A stretch of 62,048 nt of DNA from Hydnum rufescens UP504 (Eukaryota > Basidiomycota > Agaricomycetes > Cantharellales > Hydnaceae). Made by a program: the position numbers and the translations under genes. The DNA lies in assembly GCA_014904985.1 (NCBI GenBank), contig MU128924.1:376607-438654 (forward strand), read 5' to 3'. Positions 1-10,201 of the stretch are shown here, one piece after another. How positions within the stretch are numbered: the first letter of the stretch is position 1; each line of letters opens with the position of its first letter. The notes beneath the pieces were generated by a model, which saw only the letters and a program-made list of their open reading frames with translations, ran no database searches and was not told the DNA's origin.

Positions 1-575
1 GTGCTCCGACATGCTCCACATGGTCAGTGACCACATGCTCCAAGCATTCCACATGCTCAGCAAATTGGTGACATCACCCCCCCTCATGATTCCTTTTGTT
101 CTCTTTATGAATGACATCACTATGACATCACCCTCATGATTTCTTTTGTTCTCTTTATGAATGACTCAGCTATGACCGCATTATTACATCATCTTGTTAT
201 TTTTCTTTTGTTCTCACCTATGACTCACATATGACTCACCCATGGGGGAGTCATATTTCTTAAACACAGCCACCTTCAGAAAGGTATAAAAGCTGGTAGA
301 TTTCCTGTACCCCCACACAATAATTCTCCTCTCTGGAAATCATTACTGTCAACCACTGTCAACTTTTCTGCTTGCCTCTAAAGAACAGTCTATCTATAAG
401 CCATCTGGAGCTAGTCATCTTCAAGGTTGTTGAGACAAAGCCACTGGTAGCCCTCTATGCGAATCACTAAAGCCAAGGATAGTTGCAGGACCTAAGGTTA
501 GAGTTGCTGGACATCCAAGGAAAAGTAAGCATAACGAAATACGTATCAGGTTTTGAAGAAAGAAGGAAGGGTTCA
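1..575 (+). mobile_element. Gypsy-like 5' LTR plus leader, plus orientation
   Basis: This block is the reverse complement of 6470-6965 at high identity, with some short indels. It contains a TATA-like motif (GGTATAAAAGCTGG, about 284-297) followed by the kind of sequence expected for an LTR promoter and R region. Homology continues past the likely LTR end (CA near 549-550) into a short purine-rich leader shared by both copies, so both look like 5' LTR plus leader rather than solo LTRs. The two copies face each other, so they do not belong to one intact retrotransposon. The sequence then runs straight into the hairpin/intron array at about 590. The window starts inside or at the edge of the LTR, so the outer boundary is uncertain. 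Confidence 0.6.
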
Positions 576-630
576 TGCAGGTTTGGGGTCAGGGTGGAAA
601 GGGTTGATGAGGGCTGTGGGTTGAAAATGC

Positions 631-1870
631 CTACAATCAAAAATAATTAGTAAAAAAGAAAAACCATGCAAAAGGAGCAGCACATGCTGCTCCTTTTGCA
701 CAATCATACTTATAGATGGTGACTACTTACCTCAAATTATTACACCTGCCAAAGTGGGTGTTGGGTTTGTCCAGGGCTTGTGGCCCCATATCATGTTTTC
801 CCATTCGCAGGTTTCGTTTGGGGTCACCATCCTTGCATGGTTGTTCTGCAGGGTCATGGGTCTTCAATGGGGATTGGTCGGGGTTGTGGGTTCAGACAAA
901 AACCTAGGATAATAAATAATACATTAGTGAAAAGGGAGGTTGGGAAAGAAAGCCACACAAAAGGAGCAGTGTACGCTGCTCCTTTTGCGGGATCATACTT
1001 ACCTTAAGATTACCACACACCCACCAAAGCAGGTGTGTGGCTCATCTGGGGTCCCTGCCATCTTGTGTCGTGCGTTCCCATTCTCGGGGGTCAGGGCAGA
1101 TGTTCTTGGGCAGACCGCATTCACGGCTCTCATTCGGCAGGTGTGTGATCATTTCTGGGGGAGGGGTGGCTGGTTTGGGGTGGTTGAGATGATAACCTAG
1201 AATAATAAATAAGGTGTTAGTTAAAAGTGAAAATGAATGCAAAAAGAGCTGCCAGAGCAGCTCTTTTTGTGGGTGCATTACTTACCTCGTATAAAACCAC
1301 ACACCCGCAATAGCAGGTGTGGGGTTCACTATCATTTGGTGTCACTTTGTTTGGTGTCTTGTCATTTGCAGATCTCGCTTTGCAGGCAGGTTATCGTTTG
1401 GGGGGCCTGGCACCATGGGTCTGGCTAGCCTATAATAATAGATCATTAGTTAAAAAATTAAAACCAGTGCAAAAAGAGCAGCATTGCTGCTCTTTTTGCA
1501 CCATTGGGGGTACACTTACCTTATATAGAACCACACACCCACTGTAGTGGGTGTGTGGTTTGTGTGGCCTGTGTGGCCACTCGGTCGGCACGTAGCCACC
1601 TCTGTGTTGTGGTGCATTTCACTTGGTGTCATTTTGTTTGGGGCCATTTTGCTTGGTGTGGCTTTGTTTGGGGCATTTTCGGTTTGTGTGCTGCCATTTG
1701 GGACCTCAGTGGTTGGGTCTCGTCATTTGGCGGGGTCTCATTTGGTGCCTGAGACCTGGCCATGACCTAGAAAAATAAAGTGTCAGTAAAAAAATTCAAA
1801 GCAGTGCAAAAAGAGCAGCTTTCACTGCTCTTTTTGCACCATTGTATCTACTAGCATAAAAAAAACTCAC
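631..1870 (-). repeat. Copy e, left arm: five hairpin-bearing intron-like units
   Basis: Read on the minus strand, five units look like spliceosomal introns: 631-730, 904-1012, 1197-1285, 1430-1519 and 1767-1870 (89-109 nt). Each starts GTAAGT or GTGAGT, has a stem-loop with a GCAAAAAGAGCAGC-type stem (for example 667-700 and 1468-1502), usually carries a CTAAC or CTAAT branch-site motif, and ends TAG. The exon-like blocks between them carry a second stem-loop of the CCACACACCC / GGGTGTGTGG type next to the donor site. Four of the five units are colinear with units of copy a, but the CpG sites seen there are largely replaced by TpG or CpA. No conserved reading frame crosses the exon-like blocks. 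Confidence 0.8.
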
Positions 1871-2684
1871 CTTTTGACCACACCTGCAGCAGTGGGTGTG
1901 GTCTACTTGCCTTTCTAGGTGGTTGTTTGCAGGGAGATGCAACTCAACACCAGCAATTCCTGGATCTCCAAAAGCACTCAAGTGCCAGTGCCACATGCAC
2001 CATATAGATTAGTAGCCAGTATATAGACAAGTAATAAGTTACAATATAATGAATATTTTTGGAAAGGATGATAAAGACAGCCATAGTAGGTCAGAGCTCA
2101 ATAGGGCAGGATATGCCTACATTGCAAGCTGAATTGGGCCACTTCTATAGGTCAAAATGGGCCCAAATGTGAGTATATTTGTGGCACATATGCCCTCTAT
2201 CTGAGTGATTAATTATATCAGACGTTCTGTCAATTTTCAATTTTTCATGTCCTCAATTCCCTATTTAGGCAATTGAAGGTGTCAGAAGTTGAAAAATGGC
2301 CGGGTCGTCTATAATAATGGATCGTCCATAGTATATGTGTATGTACGACCAACATATTCAAATTTGGCTCAATTCTGGCCCACAGAAATGATCCAATCCG
2401 CTTTGCAATGTTGGCATATAGTGCCTCATGGAAGTCTGCCTTATTATTATTGTTCTCTATCATTTTTGGCAAAAAATATTTATTATCTCACATCTATTGC
2501 CCATTTGTCTCCTTATTATTCATCCATATCCTGCTTGCTGTGCCAGCACTTGGGCGCCTTTTGAATTCTGGCAATTGCCAGTGTTGAGTTGTGCTCTCCC
2601 TTGACTGCATACACAGAGGCAACCACCTAGAAAGGCAGACACCAACGACCACACACCTGCCTCTGTGCATTGTGTGGTCAAAAG
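1871..2684. repeat. Copy e centre: decayed palindrome with about 400 bp extra sequence
   Basis: The two arms at about 1935-2130 and 2545-2590 correspond to the palindromic core of copy a (19161-19503). Shared features are the CAACTCAA / TTGAGTTG ends, the AGTATATAGACAAG TATA-like stretch and the GGTCAGAGCTCAATAGGG block. The right arm is mostly lost, and 2130-2540 holds sequence absent from copy a. Intron-like units diverge from this centre on both sides, so it occupies the position of a bidirectional promoter, inferred only from layout. No gene is visible. Confidence 0.55.
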
Positions 2685-4208
2685 GTGAGTTTTTATTTTT
2701 ATGCTAGTAGATACAATGGTGCAAAAAGAGCAGCAAAAGCTGCTCTTTTTGCACAGGTTTTAAATTTTTTACTAACACTTTTATTTACTATTCTAGCTCA
2801 AGCTGTTCCACCCACAAACGACACCCTGCACACGACCATGTGAACGGAAACATGCGAACAAGTGAACAAGCGAGCAAACAAATGAACAATGACAACACCC
2901 ACAGGAAGCCATGATGAAGAGCAGGAAAACAGAGAGCCACACACCCACTGAGGTGGGTGTGTGGCCATATAAGGTATATATTGTTTTTACTGGTTTCAGA
3001 TGCACAAAAAGAGCAGCAGCCACTGCTCTTTTTGCATGACCTTTGATTTCAACTAACATATACTATTCTAGGTCAACATATCCCACCCCAATGCGCGAAG
3101 TCACGCGCCACAAGCCCAACCTGCGGGCCCGCCAAGACCCCATGAAATGCCGCACCCCATTACGCACGAATGCACGAACGAACGAAGGACAATGCACACC
3201 CGAAGCCACAGGAAATGAGGGACCTGCTGCAGTGGGTGTGTGGCCACATAAAGTATGTATTTTTTTAATAGCTACAAACGTGTAAAAAGAGCAGCAGTCG
3301 CTGCTCTTTTTGCACGAGTTTTTTAAACTAACTTATCTTGTATTCTAGGCCAAGACACCCCACCCCAATGTGTGAAGTCACACAGCCACAAGCCCAACCC
3401 ACGGGCCTGCCAAGACCCCACAAAACACCGCACCCCATTACACACGAATGCGCCAATGAATGAAGGACAATGCATGCCTGAAGCCACAGGAAATGAGGGA
3501 GCCACACACCCACTGCAGCAGGTGTGTGGCCACATAAAGTATGTATTTTTTTATTAGCTACAAACATACAAAAAGAGCAGCAGTCACTGCTCTTTTTGCG
3601 CGAGTTTTTTAAACTAACTTATCTTGTATTCTAGGCCAAGACACCCCACCCCAATGCATGAAGTCACGCAGCCACAAGCCCAACCTGTGGGCCCACCAAG
3701 ACCCCACAAAACACCACACCCCATTACGTATGAACGCGCCAATGAATGAAGGACAACACATGCCTGAAGCCACAGGGGAAAGGAGGGAGCCACACACCCG
3801 CTGCAGTGGGTGTGTGGCCACATAAAGTATGTATTTCTTCAGTAGCTACAAATGCGCAAAAAGAGCAGCAGTCGCTGCTCTTTTTGCACGAGTTTTCTAA
3901 ACTAACTTATCTTTTATTTTAGGCCAAGACGCCCCACCCCAATGCGCGAACCACGCAACCATGAGCCCAAACCCTGCATACAAACACATACCGCAATGAG
4001 AATGAAAATGGGTGAAGGACCGAGGACATGCACACAAAGCCACAGAGGAAATAAAGAGCCACACACCCGCTACTGCGGGTGTGGTAATCTTTAAAGTAGG
4101 TATATATTTACATGTCCGACCGTGCAAAAGGAGCAGCATAGGCTGCTCCTTTTGCATTGGTTTTCTTTTATTTTTATTTTTACTAAGGTAGTACTTTATT
4201 TAATGTAG
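2685..4208 (+). repeat. Copy e, right arm: six hairpin-bearing intron-like units
   Basis: Plus-strand units lie at 2685-2796, 2974-3071, 3253-3348, 3539-3634, 3827-3922 and about 4096-4208 (roughly 96-113 nt). Donors are GTGAGT, GTATAT and GTATGT; branch sites are CTAAC in most units; acceptors are TAG. Each has the GCAAAAAGAGCAGC-type stem-loop about 30-40 nt after the donor. Three neighbouring units (3253, 3539, 3827) and the exon-like blocks before them are near-identical, so the arm grew by tandem duplication of exon-plus-intron modules of about 286-288 bp. The exon-like blocks end in a CCACACACCC stem-loop shortly before each donor. Confidence 0.8.
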
Positions 4209-4675
4209 GTGCCCACTACCTGCACCATCCCCAAAACACGCAACTCCGAATGAAGCAAACCATGACCCCGAATGAAGCAACCCACAACCCCGAATGAAGC
4301 AACCCACAACCCTGAATGAAGCAACCCGCAACCCCAAACGAAGCAACCGGCGACCCTGAACGAAGCAACCCACGACCCCAAATGAAGCAACCCGCGACCC
4401 CGCCAACCAAACACCTGCAAGAACAGGGTGTGTGGCCCCCAGATGAAATGTGTGGGTAAAACAAAGTGTGGCCACCAGGTGGGGTGTGGCCCTGCTGGGT
4501 GCAACCCCCCCCCCTTGTGGGCAGGGGGATAATATGTATATAATATTAATAATTATCGATGAGAATAAACAATATAATAATAAGTAAATAATTGTAGCTG
4601 CCAATAAGCCCATATGGCCCGTTGACCCACTTGGGGGCATTCCCGGGCTTGCTGGGACCTACCCTGATACCCCCA
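4209..4675 (+). repeat. Copy e distal end with 21-bp minisatellite
   Basis: Positions 4245-4405 hold about eight copies of a 21-bp unit (GAATGAAGCAACCCACAACC type). After a last weak hairpin the sequence becomes C-rich and then AT-rich (GGGGGATAATATGTATATAA), matching the right subterminal part of copy a near 20695-20730. A clear terminal repeat is not visible, so the end has decayed or been truncated. Confidence 0.55.
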
Positions 4676-4684
4676 GCCAAATAT

Positions 4685-4790
4685 GAGTTTGATATCAAAA
4701 TGCCTATGGGCAGACTTATGGATTGACCTAAGGTCACCCTCTTGAAATTATTTGATATCAAAGGATTTTGATGCCTCTTAGGCTTTTGAT
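4685..4790. repeat. TTTGATATCAAA palindromes between array e and gag
   Basis: Two copies of TTTGATATCAAA (about 4689-4702 and 4748-4763) lie at the junction between copy e and the gag remnant. The same motif family (TTTGATATCAAA, TTTGAGATCAAA) is clustered at 48300-48505, just inside the terminus of KDZ copy 2. I read this as a remnant of a KDZ subterminal region. Confidence 0.4.
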
Positions 4791-5995
4791 TTGATGCAGT
4801 TTGACATACCTATTAAGGCCCCTCTAAGTGGCTGACTGAGGTGACCTTGGGTATGATTAGGTCCAAGTGGTTGGTTGTTTGGATAGGTAGCTGGACTCCC
4901 TTGTATCTGTGTTTCTGGATGGGTGGGCCACATATAAGGACTAGGAGCTTGCCCATTCTGCTGTGACTGTGCCATGTAGATTTTCATTTCGTTGAAGGAT
5001 TGTGTGAGGTTGCTGATTTGTTCTGTCACATTGCGGAGTGATGGGATGACTATAGGCTTTGATTTGGTGGAGACCTTTTTAATGGAGGAAGGTGATATGG
5101 CCACTGGTTCTTCTTCACTTTTGCTATCAGAGCTGCTGTCTTCCTCTGCACTTTCTGAGACTTCTGATTTGTCTGAGGAGTTGCTATATCTGCCGTGCAA
5201 TTTGTAATAACTGATCCTGGGTTTAGACTTCTTGGCCTTTGTTGTGGTTCGTGGTCTATCCTTGTTGAGATGTCTGAAGTTGTAATAAAGATCCTCTTTG
5301 AGTATGGTCTTCATTGTGTCATAGGCTGTTGTGCAGTCCAAAGGTTTTGTGTCATCAAATCCTGGGACATAGAGAAACAATGGGAGTATGATCTTCTGGA
5401 GATGTCATGGAATCCCTTGCCAGAAAAGGTCATCTTGGTCTTGCTCAGCTAGGACTTTCTTTTCATCAAGACACTGCACTTGAGTGATAAATTCATGATA
5501 GTATTTGTCCAGGTCTGCCTCATTGACAATCGTTCTCTTCTGTTGGCAGAAGTCTGCTAGTCATTCTCGAGTATATCATTGTCACCTGTCTGTCTGCCCA
5601 TAAAGTTTCCTGAGACAAGTAGCCAGGGCTTCAAAGGTTGTTGGGTTCTTAACTTCTGGGAGATTCTTGAGAAGTTCAGCTTCTTTGTTGCTGCAGAATC
5701 GTATAATGTTCTTGCACTTCTTGTGGTCATCATAGAGGGCTTCATCGCAGCAAGCTTCATAGTCAAGGAGGAAGTTGTCAAGACGTTTTCCCTTAAAATG
5801 CAGAGCATCTCTACCTGTAGGCCATGGCATAGCTTGTGGGTTTGCTACTCTGGCCATTGTTTCTGAGTCTGTGGATGTTGTCACATTGTTGGTGTGGAAT
5901 GTCTTTGGAGAGGTGAAAGGTTTATTGAAGTGAGAGTTATCCCTGTAAGGACCACCAGTTATAGAAGAAGGGTTGGGAGCTCTGATGACTGTCAA
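4778..5995 (-). pseudogene. Ty3/Gypsy-like gag polyprotein remnant
   Basis: Two minus-strand open stretches (5995-5582 and 5380-4778) and a decayed link between them together read as a retrotransposon gag. The first part has the capsid-type order: WPTGRDALHFKGKRLDNFL, then an EACCDEAL helix, then NKEAELLKNLPE and ATCLRKLYGQ. The linking region, although broken by stops, reads DLDKYYHEFITQVQ and DDLFWQGIP, which is typical of gag capsids from fungal Gypsy elements. The last part is basic and then Ser/Asp/Glu-rich. No zinc knuckle, protease or reverse transcriptase follows, because copy e begins at about 4675. The 5' LTR and leader lie upstream at 6470-6965. Several stops and at least one frameshift make it non-functional. 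Confidence 0.7.
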
Positions 5996-6159
5996 ATCAA
6001 AATCTGGTTCAGCCAGTGTGTAGATGGGAGACTGTATTTCTGTTGTTATTCATTGGGTTGGTTTGCTTCAATGGTTGATCACACTCTGCAAGATGTGTAT
6101 GGTGTTCAGTGGAGAATAGGATGGGGTATGGACTAGCTGTAGTCAATGATATATCATCT

Positions 6160-6345
6160 GGGATGCTTGTGGAAAGGCTTATACATAGGGGATGCTTGTA
6201 GGAAGGCTTATACATCATGTGGGATGCTTATGGAAAGGCTTATACATAGGGGATGCTTGTAGGAAGGCTTATACATCATGTGGGATGCTTATGGAAAGGC
6301 TTATACATCTGGGATGCTTGTAGAAAGGCTTATACATTGTTCATG
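6160..6345. repeat. 31-bp tandem repeat, six copies
   Basis: Six tandem copies of a unit of about 31 bp, each containing AAGGCTTATACAT, lie between the Gypsy leader and the gag start. Alternating variants (GGGGATGCTTGTAGG and TGGGATGCTTATGG) suggest the array expanded as a 62-bp dimer. Confidence 0.85.
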
Positions 6346-6469
6346 TTGTGTTGGTTCATTTACTGATATTTGTGTATTCTTGTTTATGTTCTCCTGGTCA
6401 AAATGCGGATATCTGTGAGTTACAAACTGGTCAGTGCTTGGTTAGTCTTGTTAGTATGTTTCTTCCTTC

Positions 6470-6965
6470 TTTCTTCAAAACCTGATTCATATTTCATTAT
6501 GCTTACTTTTCCTTGGATGTCCAGCAACTCTAACCTTAGGTCCTGCAACTATCCTTGGCTTTAGTGATTCACATAGAAGGCTTCCAGTGGCTTTGTCTCA
6601 ACAACCTTGAAGATGACTTAGCTCCAGATGGCTTATAGATAGACTGTTCTTTAGAGGCAAGCAGAAAAGTTGACAGTGGTTGACAGTGATGATTTCCAGA
6701 GAGGAGATGATTATGGGGGGATACAGGAAATCTACCAGCTTTTATACCTTTCTGGAGGTGGCTGTGTTTAAAGAAAATGACTCCCTCATGGGTGAGTCAT
6801 ATGTGAGTCATAGGTGAGAACAAAAGAAAAGTGAAGATATGAGTCATAGGTGAGTCATTCATAAAGAGAACAAAAGAAATCATGGAAGGGGTGATGTCAC
6901 CAATTTGCTGAGGATGTGGAATGCTTGGAGCATGAGGTCACTGACCATGTGGAGCATTCTGGGAG
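6470..6965 (-). mobile_element. Gypsy-like 5' LTR plus leader, minus orientation
   Basis: This is the inverted counterpart of 1-575. Read on the minus strand it starts near TGCTCCACATGGTCAGTGAC, has a TATA-like GGTATAAAAGCTGG motif (about 6741-6754), and runs into the leader that precedes the gag remnant at 5995. Orientation and position fit the 5' LTR of the element carrying that gag. Confidence 0.65.
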
Positions 6966-7004
6966 GCAAAATGAAAGGATATCTCCAAGTTCTGGAGATT
7001 AATT

Positions 7005-7090
7005 TGAGCATAGTCCAATGGTTAAGGTGTTTTGTTGCTGGTTGATAATGGGGACAAGTGCATGGGATGGGATTCAATGCAGAAACAGCA
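7005..7090 (+). repeat. Possible tRNA-derived SINE head
   Basis: TAGTCCAATGGTTAAGG (about 7013-7029) resembles a tRNA-type Pol III A box. GGGATTCAATGC (about 7069-7080) resembles a B box at near-tRNA spacing. The sequence does not fold into a convincing full tRNA, so it would be a decayed tRNA-derived element. A second, similar candidate lies at 55525-55605. Confidence 0.35.
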
Positions 7091-7109
7091 TTTTGCATCC
7101 GTAATAGAC

Positions 7110-7520
7110 ATTCTTGGTATCATTCAATGCAGATTTTTAACAGCTTTCTGGGTGTGGTGGTTCTGAGCAGATCAGATGTGAACTGACAGAGAAATTTGTT
7201 TTTTACTGATGGGTGTTGATTCTGATAGTAATATTGTTCTGTAGAGTTCATTTGTGATCTGTTCTTCACATGCTCAGTACCGTTGGATGCGTATTTTTTA
7301 TATATTTCTAGGCGCAGTTTTTCTGAGAGAATTGGATGTGAACTGACAGAGAAATTCATTTTTTACTGGAAATTCCTGATTTTGATAGTAAAATTGGTCT
7401 GGAGAGTGCAGTTTTGATCCGTTCAACTTGTGTTTGGTACCATTCGAAAGGTGTGAATCGTAGCTTTCCAAGCATTATATGGGCATACCTCTCCAATCAA
7501 AACTGACAGAGTTATAGAAT
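7110..7520. repeat. Diverged tandem repeat, two to three copies of about 180 bp
   Basis: GTGAACTGACAGAGAAATT occurs at about 7168 and 7332 with similar downstream sequence (ATTTTGATAGTAAAATTGGT type), and a third decayed copy ends near 7515. The family resembles sequence at 29580-29800 (on the other strand) in its TTTCTGGGCGCAG and GAGAAATTC blocks. No coding content is evident here or in 7520-7930. Confidence 0.5.
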
Positions 7521-7984
7521 GAATTTGATTTCTGCACATAGCAATAATTAATTTCATAATTGGTCATGTGATCATCCAATGACTGGAAGTGGTGTGATTT
7601 CGCATTTTGTGATACTGGATGTTTTTATCTTCCACAATGGATACACTGGCATGGGGCCAGGCATGGGCTGTAAGCATGTACTGGTGATACCCAGCTTTAG
7701 AGTTGGAGATTGCTAGCAACCATGCCACCATACTACAAATATAGAAATCAACCAAATACAGAAACTATCCTAAATAGGATATCCAAGGATTCAAATCCAT
7801 GATGAACCCAACTGAACCCTCAGTCAATGTTGGAATAATAGAGGTTAACATAGCCTGATGCAACAGCTAGAATTGATGCATCAATTACAGTCACAGTAAC
7901 TTACTGTAATTTTTGCAAAAAACCCATGGTAAGTTACTGTTTCTGATGCAAAAAGTCTACAGCATCAGGAGTTGGGGCAAAATC

Positions 7985-8540
7985 CTTCACCTTGGCAGCC
8001 CCCCCAGCCATCAATGCAGTGGAGTTCATCGACAATTATCCAGTCCATGCCCTTGCACCAGGACTTCTGTTTCCACAAACCCCAGAAGTGCAGATCAACA
8101 ATCAATTCTGGGCTGATTGTGATAACATGGTACTTGTGTTCTCAATTGCCTAATTTTTTTTATTTTGTGTCTTCAACACAGTCTACACCAACCCTATGCC
8201 TACAAGTTTACATACCTTCAGTAGCAGCTTTGTCAGGGTATTGTGAGTCACCAAAGCAGATGTGAGCCTTAGGCTTGCTGCAACATCAGCCATTTGCTTT
8301 CCCAGGTTTTTGAGAGGCACTATTATGAATGTAGTGCCTTTCTGGTAAAGGATTGGTAGCCAGAAAGTCAAAGTTTCCCCTGAACCCATTGCAGCTATGC
8401 ATACAAGATAGGGAACACCAGATAATTGGATTCGGCAGTTTTCCACTTGCCAAAGACACACAAGAACATTGTACTCCCTGGCTGAGTGAAATTGGACATC
8501 CTTGATGGAGGGAACACTGTCAAGCATTTGATGTTAAGGG
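7985..8540 (-). pseudogene. RecQ-type DEAH helicase fragment
   Basis: The minus strand encodes the N-terminal part of a RecQ-like ATP-dependent DNA helicase. From 8527 downward there is a degenerate Walker A segment (AAMGSGETLTFWLP, where family members have TGSGKT), then motif Ia (FIIVPLKNLGKQMADVA). A GTATGT...AAG intron of about 90 nt follows (about 8125-8213). The next exon reads YHVITISPELIVDLHFWG and ends in a changed DEAH box (IIVDELHCIDGWGG, where DEAHC is expected). Lys to Glu in Walker A and Ala to Leu in the DEAH box would abolish ATPase activity. The helicase C-terminal lobe is absent. RecQ-like fragments of this kind are common in Agaricomycete repeats. Confidence 0.7.
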
Positions 8541-8673
8541 GGATGTACACATATATGGAAAAGGGATATGGTGATAAAGCTTGTATCCAAAGTAAACAAA
8601 GCCTTGGACCAAACAACAAATGTGCCAGTCATTGTGGTGGCTTTCTCAGGTTGTTATTTGGCATAGATGATCA

Positions 8674-9503
8674 GGTTTTACCAGACTCCTACCCAGTCAT
8701 GCAGGTGGTTAACTCTGCAGTCTCATGAGTGTAGTTAAACAGAAATTAATGATGATTCCAGCAGAAATTAAAGATAAAATCCAAAAAAAGATTTTAAATC
8801 TGATCAATGTCAGTGAAAAGACCAAAACTTGGGGCAGAGATAACCACCTGCATGACTGGTAACACTTGTAAGCCTAACCCTATTGGAACTTCCAAATGCT
8901 CCCAACATCCCACAACTGTGCACAGGATGCATCAAGTTAGCCCCCTGTCCTTCCTAATCTGAAGGTTCCCCATGGTCGCATGTCACCAACCAACAAACTA
9001 TACATCCCCTAAAATGGTAGTCACCAGCCCACACCTCATGTATCAGATAATATCTACCACAAAGCTGGGAGAAGTTGGTATGTTCAACAATGAACATGCT
9101 TATATTACAGCCATTTGATTTCATGGGTTCTTGATTTGGTCCATTTGAGCCCCCTGGAGACATGGCTTAGCAATGGAAGTACAGGTTGGTGATGTGTGAC
9201 TACAGGGAACCTTCAGATTAGGAAGGACAGGGGGCTAACTTGACACATCCTGTGCACAGTTGTGGGATGTTGAGAGCATTTGGAAGTTTCCAATAGGGTT
9301 AGGCTTACAAGTGTTGCCAGTTGTGCAGGTGGTTATCTCTGCCCCAAGTTTTGGTCTTTTCGCTGACATTGATCAGATTAAAAATCTTTTTTTGGATTTT
9401 ATCTTTAATTTCTGCCAGAATCATCATTAATTTCCATTCAACTACATTCACAAGACTGCAGAGTTAACCACTTGCACGACTGGGTAGGAGTCTGGGGTTT
9501 TAC
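8674..9503. mobile_element. hAT-like foldback MITE with target duplication
   Basis: The element (8682-9494) has terminal inverted repeats starting CAGACTCCTACCCAG. The inverted arms are about 290 bp each and the loop about 235 bp (8970-9204). It is flanked by GGTTTTAC at 8674-8681 and 9496-9503, an 8-bp direct repeat if one extra G at 9495 is counted in the element. CAG-type ends and an 8-bp duplication fit the hAT superfamily. It encodes nothing recognisable. A lone decayed end of the same family (GACTGGGAAGGAGTCTG) lies at about 9617-9633. Confidence 0.75.
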
Positions 9504-9912
9504 TTAATTTCCATTATTATTTCATAATATATTATGTAACACAGATCCAAATTTACAGATTTAGGACTGAACTCCTATATGTGGAGGCCCAGTGCAAAGA
9601 AAGCCACCACATGACTGGGAAGGAGTCTGCTCACTAGGTTGACATCCACACACAGGATGTAGTCTACCTAAGGAAGTTGCTGAAATGGGGGGCCTGAGGT
9701 GCTTGTCTATACATATGCTCCAGTAATGGATCATGTGCCTCCCCCCCCTTGGACAGACCTACATTTTACACCCCAACAAATAAGAACCAGATACTGCTAC
9801 TGTGGCATATCCTAATTCATTCAAATGTATCCACTTACTTATCCCACCTTAATTCTGCTGGTGATAGATCCCAGTCTGTAGTGCAATTCTCAAAGTTCCA
9901 GTAGAGGGTGAG
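9504..9912. other. Intergenic stretch without a gene
   Basis: Apart from the lone decayed hAT-MITE end near 9617, I see no coding region, RNA gene or structured repeat here. Confidence 0.5.
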
Positions 9913-9990
9913 GCAGGCTGGTCTGCCACTTTTATTATCAATGAAAGGTAGAAAAATGGGGCAGAATAGGTACCTATGGAGGCCCATAGA
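9913..9990 (+). repeat. R-type terminal repeat bounding KDZ copy 1
   Basis: CAGGCTGGTCTGCCAC (9914-9929) followed by GGGGCAGAATAGGTACC (about 9959-9975) matches the right terminus of element a read inward (CCAGGCTGGTCAGTCAC, then GGGGCAGAAAATGGTACC). It sits about 290 bp beyond the end of the KDZ copy 1 coding region, the same relative place as the terminus at 48287 for KDZ copy 2. Confidence 0.55.
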
Positions 9991-10201
9991 TAGTTGGGCC
10001 CAACATCAGCCTAAAGATCAATAATTGTAGCAACATGAGAAGCTTTTGGGTCCACTTGGGCCCAAATTTAGGTTCAAGTTCATCAACTCGGAAAATAGTG
10101 TGAGACTTGGGCCCAACTTGGGTAGCTTACAAGGCACTTAGTTGAAGTTACTAGCATTTATCTTTACTATGTCGTACATGTTCATCCCCCCTACTCTAAG
10201 T

